Shown: in pieces, positions 1 through 6,520 of the stretch
Layout: each line of letters starts with the position of its first letter
Numbering within the stretch: position 1 is the first letter of the stretch
NCBI GenBank assembly: GCA_946008205.1
Contig: CAMGAZ010000077.1
Coordinates: 1 to 6,829, forward strand
Reading direction: 5' to 3'
Length of the DNA stretch: 6,829 nt
Source: an uncultured Clostridium sp.
GTDB lineage: Bacteria; Bacillota; Clostridia; TANB77; CAG-508
Made by a program: the position numbers and the translations under genes
The notes under the pieces: generated by a model
Told to the model about the DNA's origin: nothing
Databases searched by the model: none
What the model saw: the letters and a program-made list of their open reading frames with translations, nothing else

Positions 1-426
1 TATATTTTGGGTAGTTGGTGTTACTATTGTTGTTCCTATGCTGGTCTTTTTAATTCCACTATTGTAATTAGAATTTGTTTGATTATTGTATTTTCCATAT
101 TGACTTTGATAACCATTATAAATTTGGTCAAAGTTAACAACATTTGTATTTGCATTATTAGCATTATACGTTTGAGGGGTTGGAGCAGCAGAGACATCTT
201 GTACATTTGATTGTAATGATCGAATATTATTTGCATTTTGTGTATTTGTATTTTGTGTAGTACTTGCTATTTGAGGTTGTATCTGAATAGGAATTGTTAT
301 TGGATTAATTGTGTTATTATTTTGAGCTGGTACTGCTTGCATGCTTGCTTGTACTCCATTATTTGAACTTACTTTGTCAACATTAGCTACTGGATTATTA
401 GTAGCAGGAATTATCGTATTTGCCAT
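1..426 (-). CDS. Asn/Gln-rich low-charge phage protein, N-terminal part (runs off the window)
   Basis: An open frame starts at the ATG complementary to 424-426 and stays open for 142 codons to base 1, so the C-terminus is outside the window. A good ribosome binding site (AAAGGAG, 435-441) sits 8 bases upstream and shares its first A with the stop codon of the preceding gene. I do not recognise the family. About 29 Asn and 16 Gln make up a third of the residues; Pro, Thr, Ser and Ala are also common. Only eight residues are charged (D17, K18, R69, D77, D100, K112, K126, K127). No signal peptide or membrane segment is seen, and the segment is probably disordered. It contains a short tandem repeat, TQNTN-TQNAN. 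It is the last gene seen in the tail module, after the propeller protein. In P22-like phages this position holds needle and ejection proteins, so a virion or ejected protein is possible, but that rests on position only. Confidence 0.75.
   Translation of the reverse strand, partial: MANTIIPATNNPVANVDKVSSNNGVQASMQAVPAQNNNTINPITIPIQIQPQIASTTQNTNTQNANNIRSLQSNVQDVSAAPTPQTYNANNANTNVVNFDQIYNGYQSQYGKYNNQTNSNYNSGIKKTSIGTTIVTPTTQNI
229..258 (-). repeat. 15-base tandem duplication inside the Asn/Gln-rich gene
   Basis: Bases 229-243 and 244-258 are two adjacent 15-base copies differing at one position (C versus T at the sixth base, plus strand). The unit is a multiple of three and in frame, so it adds the five-residue repeat TQN(A/T)N to the protein. 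It looks like a slippage-type expansion in a low-complexity coding region rather than a regulatory repeat. Confidence 0.7.
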
Positions 427-440
427 TAATTTTTCTCCTT

Positions 441-674
441 TCACTTGTTATAAATATTATTTAGTTTTTCTTTCCAGTTATATATTGTAGATTCTTCACT
501 ATTGCTTAAATCAAAAGTATTTATTCCAATGTTTCTATTTAATAAAACTTTCCAATGTTCTAGCGTTTTGTCTACAGTTTCATATAATGGATAGTTACCT
601 TTATTTACTACATTTAATTGCTTTGCCCATTCTTTTAATGTATCTTGGTTTGTTGAATATTGTCTAAAATACAT
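441..674 (-). CDS. Small hypothetical protein of the tail module (77 aa)
   Basis: I do not recognise this protein. It is short, soluble-looking and rich in Asn, Lys and Trp/Tyr, with likely helices around residues 10-22 (TLKEWAKQL) and 33-47 (VDKTLEHWKVLL), and a C-terminal helix near 64-76 (IYNWKEKLNNIYN). No signal peptide, membrane segment or known motif is visible. The ATG at 674 is the only possible start: the frame has a stop just eight codons upstream and the protein has no other Met. That start lies one base after the TAG stop of the propeller gene (TAG-C-ATG) and has no convincing ribosome binding site, so it is probably translated by reinitiation after the upstream gene. Its place between the propeller gene and the Asn/Gln-rich gene suggests a minor virion or assembly protein, by context only. 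Confidence 0.65.
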   Translation of the reverse strand: MYFRQYSTNQDTLKEWAKQLNVVNKGNYPLYETVDKTLEHWKVLLNRNIGINTFDLSNSEESTIYNWKEKLNNIYNK

Positions 675-675
675 G

Positions 676-2202
676 CTATCTTGGGTGCGTTCTATCTATT
701 CTTTCCATTGCATAGATAGTAATATCTCCTTCCCCATAAATCTCAAATGTATAGCTGTCTACATTTTGCATATCATTTGGTATTAATACACATTCCGTTC
801 TATTCTTTCCGATAGGCAAAGCATTTTGTATTTCTTTTGTTTTTCCATCATTCGTTATAATTTTTATATTTACTATTCCATCTAAATCGTAGTTAAACCA
901 TAATTGCGAAAGCGACTTCTTTTTACTTAATACTCCATTCTTAAACTCTTTTGTTTTTAAATAAAATGATATAGGTTTCTTATATACAACGTCATTTGAA
1001 TCTGTAAATTCATCTTGACCATATGTTTGTATATATTCTTGGCCATCTTTTCTTCCTCCTGTCAACTCGTATATTGTTCCATTAGCAGTTAGTGCGTATA
1101 TTGGATTAGGCGTTTGACTAAAGTTTAAATCCGCATAAGAGTCACATATATTTATATAATACAATTCATCTTTAATACTTTCTGGTTGTAATTCTTTAGT
1201 CCATTTTCTTAATCTTTGGTCAAAAACTAAAAAGTATTTATAATCTGGAAACCAAAAATAAATTTTATTTTCACTTGCTGCAACAGATACGTTTTTCGCT
1301 TCATTTATTGTTAAACCATATATAAATTGCTTAATTCCTCCAGTAACGCCATTATTTCCTGTAGGCTCACCTATAGCTCTGATAGAACTTCCATCATATT
1401 CGTATATGTTACGCCCATATAACCAATATAAAAGACTATTATGAACCTTAATTGTACATTGGTCATAACAGCCTATATTATTATCTAATGAAACACATGT
1501 ATATGAATCAGTTTGCCCTGCTATTACATTTGATCCATAGTATAAATGCATATTCTGCTCACTAAAAACTATTAACTTATCGTCAAAACTTACAAGCCCT
1601 GTAATTTGATTGCAGTTTTCTACTCTATCTTCTCTACTATTTTCAGTACTAGCCCAATCCATTGGATCTTGTAAAGCAGAAAAATATAGCATATTGCCTT
1701 GACTTGCTATCATTCTATTTTTATGGTAACACATATGTTCAAATGTAATCCCTTCTGGCATAGGTACTATTTCTGGTATGTTTACAGAGGATAGAGGAAG
1801 TTTGTGCCTTGTTGGCGTTACTCCCTCTCCATACAATATTAAATATTCGTTATTCCCATCTGCGTAGTATACATGTCTAAACTTAGTTCCATTTATTCCT
1901 TGAGCAATTACAGATCCTGTCATATCCTTTAATTGTTCTCCCTGTATATAGAATAGATATTTTATACCAGCTACTCCAAAGTATTTTATATTTTCTCCCT
2001 TTAATCCTGGATTTTTCATCATTGTTCTACCAATTTTAGTTCTTATAGCTGGATACTTATCTAGGCACATATTATACATATCTTGGCATTCATCATCTTG
2101 AATATTTTGAGGAGGATAGATATTTGAAATACCGCCAGCTAAATAGTTTATTTGATTATTACTTTTAACTTGTACGTTTTGTAAATATTGGTTTTGCTGC
2201 AT
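676..2202 (-). CDS. Beta-propeller tail protein, P22 gp10-like (tail nozzle / head-completion protein)
   Basis: This 508-residue protein resembles the phage stabilisation or nozzle proteins typified by P22 gp10, which bind under the head-tail adaptor and form the lower tail tube. The N-terminus (about 19-60) has the usual opening: a Gly-Gly-Ile segment (LAGGISNIYPPQNI), then an acidic, Met/Cys-bearing stretch and a run toward basic residues. Residues 70-390 show repeated beta-strand pairs fitting propeller blades. Family-like motifs are NRMIASQGNMLYFSALQDP (162-180) followed by MDW, FDDKLIVFSEQNMHLYYG (206-223), and LLYWLYGRNIYEYDG (257-271). The tail end (about 405-500) looks like a separate beta domain, beginning near KKKSLSQLWF (427-436). 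The ATG at 2202 has AGGAGG 8 bases upstream, inside the last Arg codons of the adaptor gene, whose stop is only two bases away. It carries nine cysteines, many for a phage tail protein. The fold class is fairly secure; the P22-equivalent role is inferred from similarity and gene order. Confidence 0.77.
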   Translation of the reverse strand: MQQNQYLQNVQVKSNNQINYLAGGISNIYPPQNIQDDECQDMYNMCLDKYPAIRTKIGRTMMKNPGLKGENIKYFGVAGIKYLFYIQGEQLKDMTGSVIAQGINGTKFRHVYYADGNNEYLILYGEGVTPTRHKLPLSSVNIPEIVPMPEGITFEHMCYHKNRMIASQGNMLYFSALQDPMDWASTENSREDRVENCNQITGLVSFDDKLIVFSEQNMHLYYGSNVIAGQTDSYTCVSLDNNIGCYDQCTIKVHNSLLYWLYGRNIYEYDGSSIRAIGEPTGNNGVTGGIKQFIYGLTINEAKNVSVAASENKIYFWFPDYKYFLVFDQRLRKWTKELQPESIKDELYYINICDSYADLNFSQTPNPIYALTANGTIYELTGGRKDGQEYIQTYGQDEFTDSNDVVYKKPISFYLKTKEFKNGVLSKKKSLSQLWFNYDLDGIVNIKIITNDGKTKEIQNALPIGKNRTECVLIPNDMQNVDSYTFEIYGEGDITIYAMERIDRTHPR

Positions 2203-2204
2203 CT

Positions 2205-2855
2205 TTATCTCCTCCTTTTGGGTGTATTTATTGTTCTTATAATTGGGTATCTTTGTTGCTGTTCGTTTTTGCTTTCATTAGCTTTTTGAACTAAGTTGTT
2301 GTATAGCAATATGTATTCATTGGCAAGCTCAATATCTGGATTATGTCCTGACATAGCAATAATAGACATTACATTATATTTAACTAAGTCCACATAATTA
2401 TCATCTATTTCTATATAATCATCTAGTGACGTTACCATTTTAGGCTTTTTCATATAATATATATCTATTTTTCTGACATCTTTTGGCATTGGATATAGTC
2501 CAATAGTTCCTTCCCTACCATCATAGTATCCTGGCTCACTCATCTTATCATTTGGCAAGTATGAAATTAATTCTTTAAAATTTCCCCAATCATAAGGATT
2601 GTTTTCGTCTCTAGCTTTATCTGAAATAGTAACACTGTTTATCATATCTATACTGCAATCTTCTGGTAATACATATTGTTCCTGACCGCTTCTAGTGGTA
2701 AATGAATATTTGCTTTGAATTGCTAAATCTTTATAAATTTTTTTCATGGTTTCATTTATCCATAAAAATAGACTATCTTCATCATACGAATGAGGAAGTC
2801 TTATTTTTATGTCGTTTAATACCTGTCTTACTGTTGTTCTACTTACTATCGACAT
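2205..2855 (-). CDS. Head-tail adaptor protein (P22 gp4 / SU10 adaptor-like)
   Basis: This 216-residue protein matches the pattern of podovirus adaptor proteins, which bind the portal and extend the DNA channel toward the tail. It opens with a helical stretch typical of the family: a TVRQVLNDIKIRL helix (8-20), then DEDSLFLWINETMKKIYKDL (25-44). A beta-rich centre follows, with GQEQYVLPEDC (57-67), GLYPMPKD (119-126) and IDIYYMKKPKMVTSLDD (130-146), then IDDNYVDLVKYNVMSIIAM (150-168) leading into C-terminal helices. The tail is basic (PKRRR). I chose the ATG at 2855 over a GTG two codons upstream (2861) because AGGAGG at 2863-2868 is 7 bases from the ATG but one base from the GTG. The gene directly precedes the gp10-like propeller gene, the same order as genes 4 and 10 in P22, which supports the call. 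The exact adaptor subfamily is not certain. Confidence 0.75.
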   Translation of the reverse strand: MSIVSRTTVRQVLNDIKIRLPHSYDEDSLFLWINETMKKIYKDLAIQSKYSFTTRSGQEQYVLPEDCSIDMINSVTISDKARDENNPYDWGNFKELISYLPNDKMSEPGYYDGREGTIGLYPMPKDVRKIDIYYMKKPKMVTSLDDYIEIDDNYVDLVKYNVMSIIAMSGHNPDIELANEYILLYNNLVQKANESKNEQQQRYPIIRTINTPKRRR

Positions 2856-2862
2856 GTGCACA

Positions 2863-2868
2863 CCTCCT
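2863..2868 (-). promoter_or_regulatory. Ribosome binding site that decides the adaptor start
   Basis: A perfect AGGAGG on the minus strand overlaps the TAG stop (2867-2869) of the mini-fibre gene. It is 7 bases from the ATG at 2853-2855 and only one base from the in-frame GTG at 2859-2861, so the ATG is the plausible start and the first two codons of the longer frame should be dropped. Confidence 0.85.
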
Positions 2869-3391
2869 ATTTAGCTCTAATTATGTATTTTGTTGTATCA
2901 TTTCCTGTACTTAGACTTGGAACTGTAAATGTTTCTGCAATGCTATTTACTCCATTTAATGCTTCATATAAACTTGTATAATCAGCATAATTAATTGTTT
3001 GACCATTACATTCTAAATAATTATTAGGTACTGTTTGTCCTGCATAAAGTATAATCCCGCCAACTGGAACTAATGCACTAGAGCTTGCCTGTGCCTCATT
3101 CCACAAGTCTGGAAATTGCCTTATTTCAACATCTTTTATGAATGCATCAGCATTATTTCCAATAAATATTACTTCATTTGTTTTGAATAAATTATTTGAG
3201 TAGTAGTAATTTCCCTTAGGCACAAATATATATTTTGCACCCACTTCTATTGCATCATATATAGCTTGTTGCAAATTTAATCTATTATCAGTCATTCCAT
3301 CTCCAACAACGTTATAGTTTTGAAGCGGAACTATTCCGAATGTATAGAAAAATAAATCTTTTAATTCTTGCATTTTTAATTCTTGTATCAT
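2867..3391 (-). CDS. Mini tail fibre: truncated pectate-lyase-like start fused to a phage tail-collar domain
   Basis: Two domains are visible in 174 residues. Residues 24-90 resemble the beginning of phage pectate-lyase-superfamily beta-helices: NYNVVGDGMTDNRLNLQQAI (25-44), then GAKYIFVPKGNYYYSNNLF (51-69). Only this entry segment is present; the long repetitive helix and catalytic part are missing, so enzyme activity is not expected. Residues 108-174 look like a phage tail-collar domain: VPVGGIILYAGQTVPNNYLE (108-127), CNGQTINYADYTSLYEALNG (128-147), FTVPSL (155-160) and the usual closing YIIRAK. Such domains cap or join short tail fibres. The ATG at 3391 overlaps the TGA of the long fibre gene as ATGA and has GGAGGT 6 bases upstream (3398-3403), inside that gene's last codons, implying coupled production of the two proteins. 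A second Met at residue 7 lacks a comparable site. It is probably an accessory fibre, adsorption or tail-tip protein. Confidence 0.8.
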   Translation of the reverse strand: MIQELKMQELKDLFFYTFGIVPLQNYNVVGDGMTDNRLNLQQAIYDAIEVGAKYIFVPKGNYYYSNNLFKTNEVIFIGNNADAFIKDVEIRQFPDLWNEAQASSSALVPVGGIILYAGQTVPNNYLECNGQTINYADYTSLYEALNGVNSIAETFTVPSLSTGNDTTKYIIRAK

Positions 3392-5472
3392 TCTGTTACC
3401 TCCATTGTTCCAGTTTCTGGTATTCCCTTATAACCTATATATGTTTTATCTTTCTTTACATCTTCTTGTTTTGCTGTTAGAACACCAGGATCATATATAT
3501 TAGAATAAAACATTTGCCCATTATAATTTAATCCTATTAATTTCTTGTCATCTGGAGTCCCATAATATAAAGCAGTTTTCAAATCTTCGAAATTAGAGAA
3601 TGTTGTATAATCTGGCAAGGCTTTTAACTTTATCCCTTGATAATGTTCACTATATGTATCTTCATATAAGCATGTTATTGAATCAGTTGGATTAAATCCG
3701 CTAAATTCATATATTCTTGCATTAACGTACTCACCTTCTAAATCACTAAGGTATATCAAATACTTGCAAGTTTTATCGAAAAGATAATCTTGCCCATATG
3801 AGCTAATAGATGGTACTTCAAGCCCAGTCTCTATAATAGATATATTTCCACTAGAATAATCTATAATGACATTATAAAGTTTAGTATTATTTATTGCGTA
3901 TAATGCATTTTCTGAAAAAATAGTATTGTAATCAACGTAGGTCGTTTTTAAGATGTCTTTCCCTGATGAATCTAGTACTACAACTTTCTCCCATATATAA
4001 CCTGTTAGTGTTCCATTATAAGAACGCAAAACAATTATTCTCGAGTTGTTAATAAATTGCATTCCAACCATGTAATTAGATTCTTTGTCTATATCTAATT
4101 CAGAAAAATCCGCATTAAAAGTACGATAGTTAAACAATGTAACCATCTTGACTATTTGATCTGATGCTACTGCAAATTTCATATAATCCGATGAACTAAA
4201 TGCTATTTTTAGCAATCTACATTCATCGGTAGCTGTAGATACTATTTTATAATGGTTTAATTCTATCGAAGTATGAGTTTCGCCATCAATCTCATAAGTT
4301 GTTTCCTTATTCTCTAATTTAATAGTTCCATACATAGTATGAACTCTATATACATAAATATAATAACTATATACGTCTGCATCTGTTATTGTGCTAGATT
4401 TTTTTCTTACTCCTATTGCTAAATTACAATCATAAGCAGAAAAATTTGTGTCACTATTCATTACAGAAAATTCCATACAAGATACTTCCAAGTCATCATT
4501 TAATTCTATTCCTAAATCTGAAAGTGTATATTCTGGAGTTAATAAGTCTCCCTCTTGATTTTTTATAATAACGTAAATATTTTCACCATTATTAGCACGC
4601 ATAATTATTTTTTGATTAGTGCTATCATATTCTGCCATGATTCTTCTATCACATGAGATAGCAAAAACGTTTGGATATGAATCATAACAAATCTTTCTTT
4701 CAAAAGAACCGTCTTTTATGCCATAAACTAATCCAACTGTAGCTCCTATTGGGTATGGGTTGCTTGGATTTTCTTCATAATAATTAGGGGTCTTTAATGT
4801 TCCATAAATTTTATTTCCGTTAGCATATGCACTATAGCCAGAGAGTATTTTAGATGCATCAGCTGTTGCATCGCTTGTATCTACGTATCCTTCTGGAATT
4901 TCTCCAGGAGTTGTTGTACTAATTTGCTTTATATTGTTTGCCATTGTCTGGAAAGTATCACTAGCAGAGCTTGTAACTCCTTTGTCAGTAATAGCCTCTG
5001 CTATTTTAGACTTACCATCACTGACAGATTGAAAAAGTTCATTTTGATTATTATTTAATGTATCAATAGCAGAATTAACATCTTCAAAATTACTATTTAC
5101 ATCATTTACTAAATTTTGCACTTTATTATCTGTATAGTTTTTTTGTTCTGTTGCATTAGAATTTATTTTATTAGTTAAATTTGTATTTAATGCTGTTATA
5201 TCTGATGTTTTAGCAAAATCGCTAAAATCTTGATTTCGTACTAAACTATTAGCATATTCTTTGGCTGTTTCTAAATTTGCGTTGTCCTGATTCTCTATAT
5301 ATTCTTTTAAAATTTGTTCTTTATTATTATGGTAATCGTGTACATATTGATGTGTTGCAAAATCTTCTGCTGGTATTCCGCCTAAGTGGTTAGAATCATT
5401 TGCAAGATTTGCATCTGTTTTACCTTGTGATGAACTATTGCCTTTACTTATTTTCTCATAAGATGTATCCAT
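3388..5472 (-). CDS. Long tail fibre / probable receptor-binding protein
   Basis: The 694 residues look like a modular fibre. The N-terminus (23-45) carries LANDSNHLGGIPAEDFAT, the LGG-x-PA-x-D(F/Y)AT motif common near fibre attachment ends. Residues 50-150 are polar, rich in Asn, Gln and Lys, with spaced hydrophobics fitting a trimeric coiled coil. Residues 153-184 (GKSKIAEAITDKGV, then DTFQTMANNIKQI) match a motif often seen in tail proteins of Bacillota phages. Residues 201-226 (TADASKILSGYSAYANG, then KIYGTL) match another. About 265-660 alternates hydrophobic strands and polar turns in six or so repeats and may be a beta-propeller. Residues 666-692 resemble the 201-226 segment again, ending GTMEV. 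The ATG at 5472 has AGGAGG 5 bases upstream (5478-5483), just after a terminator-like hairpin. Its stop overlaps the mini-fibre start. The fibre role is well supported; the propeller and the receptor contact are inference. Confidence 0.8.
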   Translation of the reverse strand: MDTSYEKISKGNSSSQGKTDANLANDSNHLGGIPAEDFATHQYVHDYHNNKEQILKEYIENQDNANLETAKEYANSLVRNQDFSDFAKTSDITALNTNLTNKINSNATEQKNYTDNKVQNLVNDVNSNFEDVNSAIDTLNNNQNELFQSVSDGKSKIAEAITDKGVTSSASDTFQTMANNIKQISTTTPGEIPEGYVDTSDATADASKILSGYSAYANGNKIYGTLKTPNYYEENPSNPYPIGATVGLVYGIKDGSFERKICYDSYPNVFAISCDRRIMAEYDSTNQKIIMRANNGENIYVIIKNQEGDLLTPEYTLSDLGIELNDDLEVSCMEFSVMNSDTNFSAYDCNLAIGVRKKSSTITDADVYSYYIYVYRVHTMYGTIKLENKETTYEIDGETHTSIELNHYKIVSTATDECRLLKIAFSSSDYMKFAVASDQIVKMVTLFNYRTFNADFSELDIDKESNYMVGMQFINNSRIIVLRSYNGTLTGYIWEKVVVLDSSGKDILKTTYVDYNTIFSENALYAINNTKLYNVIIDYSSGNISIIETGLEVPSISSYGQDYLFDKTCKYLIYLSDLEGEYVNARIYEFSGFNPTDSITCLYEDTYSEHYQGIKLKALPDYTTFSNFEDLKTALYYGTPDDKKLIGLNYNGQMFYSNIYDPGVLTAKQEDVKKDKTYIGYKGIPETGTMEVTE

Positions 5473-5486
5473 ATTGCCCTCCTTTT

Positions 5487-5523
5487 ATAAAAATAAGGGG
5501 AAGCTTAATTACTTTGCCTCCCC
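5487..5523 (-). terminator. Rho-independent terminator or attenuator after the capsid gene
   Basis: On the minus strand GGGGAGGC (5523-5516) pairs with GCTTCCCC (5504-5497), eight pairs including one G-T, around an 11-base loop. The tail TTATTTTTAT follows at once. It starts 21 bases after the capsid stop and ends before the fibre ribosome binding site. In an AT-rich operon this G-rich stem stands out. It would end or reduce transcription so that capsid message exceeds tail message. Complete termination would require a promoter for the tail genes, and none is evident, so partial read-through is more likely. Confidence 0.8.
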
Positions 5524-5544
5524 TATTTGTTGCATAAATTTTAA

Positions 5545-6468
5545 TTACACACCTTTAGATCCTACTAGTCCTCTCCAATCACAGTATCCGACGTCGAATC
5601 TTGTGTATCCATACATATTATAATCCATTTGGTCTTGGATTTTTTCGCTACCGAATATTGGCTCTTCTCTTCTTAAGAATAACAAGTTATCAAAAGAAGT
5701 ATCCTGGATAAACCAAGGTTTTGTTGCACCTGTTGAGTCTGATAAATAATCCCAAACTACAACTTCCATATTTGGTATTGTGTTAATATCATTTAAGCTT
5801 GAACCAGCTTGCTTGATAGAATTTATTATTGCTTTTGCAGTAAACTCTAATTCTGGACAAACTACTAATTGCTTAGCAGATGCAGATATTATAATTCCAG
5901 CTTCGTCTTTTTGCTGACGCATTAATGTCATTGCTTTCTTTAAATTTTCATCTGTTAAAGCTCCACTTACTAGGTTTGAGCAAGTAGCACTTGAGTTAAT
6001 TAATGGGTGGTCTTCAGCGAATAGTGCTTTACCATCATATCCTACGTTATCGAATCCACCAGATATAACTTTTGATGTTTCTGTTTCCTCAGTGGCTCTT
6101 AATCCTCTACCTAATCCTTTGGCAGAACCACCTTTACCGATACCTTTCATTACATTATAAAGGTCGTCTTGTACAAGTTCCCAAGTTAATTGGTAAGCCT
6201 TGTCATATCTTTTTGCTTCAAAAGATGCAACTTCTCCCTCATCAAACTTGTCATGGTTGAACTTACTTCCTTCTGTATTTTGTGCCCATAAACCAAAAGC
6301 TCCTAGATGTGGATAGCTTTGTGTTTTAGCATTCATTTTCTCCGTTTTAAATATTTTCTTGTACACCATTGGTACTTCGTTATAAGACTCAAAGAATATT
6401 TTTTTGTGAACTGGTGTTAATAGTTCAGCAAAATTCGCTCTTGTCATCATTGCTGCTGTTGTTGGCAT
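5545..6468 (-). CDS. Major capsid protein, Mu gpT-like (HK97 fold)
   Basis: This 307-residue protein forms the icosahedral shell and resembles the Mu-like major head subunit gpT family, about the usual size. Family-like features in order: N-terminal helix TRANFAELLTPVHKKIFFES (9-28); a glycine-rich loop KGIGKGGSAKGLGRGLRATE (108-127); the GYDGKALFAEDHPL segment (143-156) with NLVSGALTDENLKKAM after it (165-180); KQLVVCPELEFTAKAIINS (199-217); NDINTIPNMEVVVWDYL (226-242); the PWFIQD strand (251-256); and the closing RFDVGYCDWRGLVGSKG (290-306). There is no N-terminal delta-domain extension, so assembly should rely on a separate scaffold, possibly the gene just upstream. The ATG at 6468 has AGGAG 10 bases upstream (6479-6483), a rather long spacing. 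A second pair of Met codons at residues 7-8 has no better site. The hairpin after the gene fits a message needed in large amounts. Confidence 0.92.
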   Translation of the reverse strand: MPTTAAMMTRANFAELLTPVHKKIFFESYNEVPMVYKKIFKTEKMNAKTQSYPHLGAFGLWAQNTEGSKFNHDKFDEGEVASFEAKRYDKAYQLTWELVQDDLYNVMKGIGKGGSAKGLGRGLRATEETETSKVISGGFDNVGYDGKALFAEDHPLINSSATCSNLVSGALTDENLKKAMTLMRQQKDEAGIIISASAKQLVVCPELEFTAKAIINSIKQAGSSLNDINTIPNMEVVVWDYLSDSTGATKPWFIQDTSFDNLLFLRREEPIFGSEKIQDQMDYNMYGYTRFDVGYCDWRGLVGSKGV

Positions 6469-6520
6469 AATTAAATCACTCCTATATTTTTAAATTTTAG
6501 TAAATACAGGAAAAATAAAA

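Noticed and set aside
7..236. Open frames on both strands near the left end (plus 7-210, minus 36-236)
   Set aside because: They overlap the Asn/Gln-rich frame, which is open from a good start at 426 to the edge with a strong binding site. The shorter frames lack binding sites and are products of low-complexity sequence.
2859..2861. GTG as the start of the adaptor gene
   Set aside because: It is one base from the AGGAGG, too close for initiation; the ATG two codons later has 7-base spacing.
676..2869. Possible stop-codon reassignment (TAG read as an amino acid), as in some gut phages
   Set aside because: The TAG codons at 676-678 and 2867-2869 both end genes at sensible lengths, directly before the next gene's start, and the other genes end in TAA or TGA. 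The standard bacterial code fits.
2702..2914. Plus-strand open frame of 70 codons, Cys/Leu-rich
   Set aside because: It is antisense to the adaptor start and the mini-fibre end, has no binding site, and would be the only plus-strand gene. The hydrophobic look is a by-product of the reverse complement.
2867..5472. Diversity-generating retroelement target in the fibre or mini-fibre C-termini
   Set aside because: No near-duplicate template/variable repeat pair and no reverse transcriptase is visible in the window. A template outside the window cannot be excluded.
6072..6260. Plus-strand open frame of 62 codons
   Set aside because: It lies wholly antisense to the conserved glycine-rich part of the capsid gene, with no binding site.
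6469..6520. Promoter upstream of the capsid gene
   Set aside because: The 52-base gap is AT-rich and has TA-rich stretches, but I found no convincing -35/-10 pair with proper spacing; only the ribosome binding site is supported.
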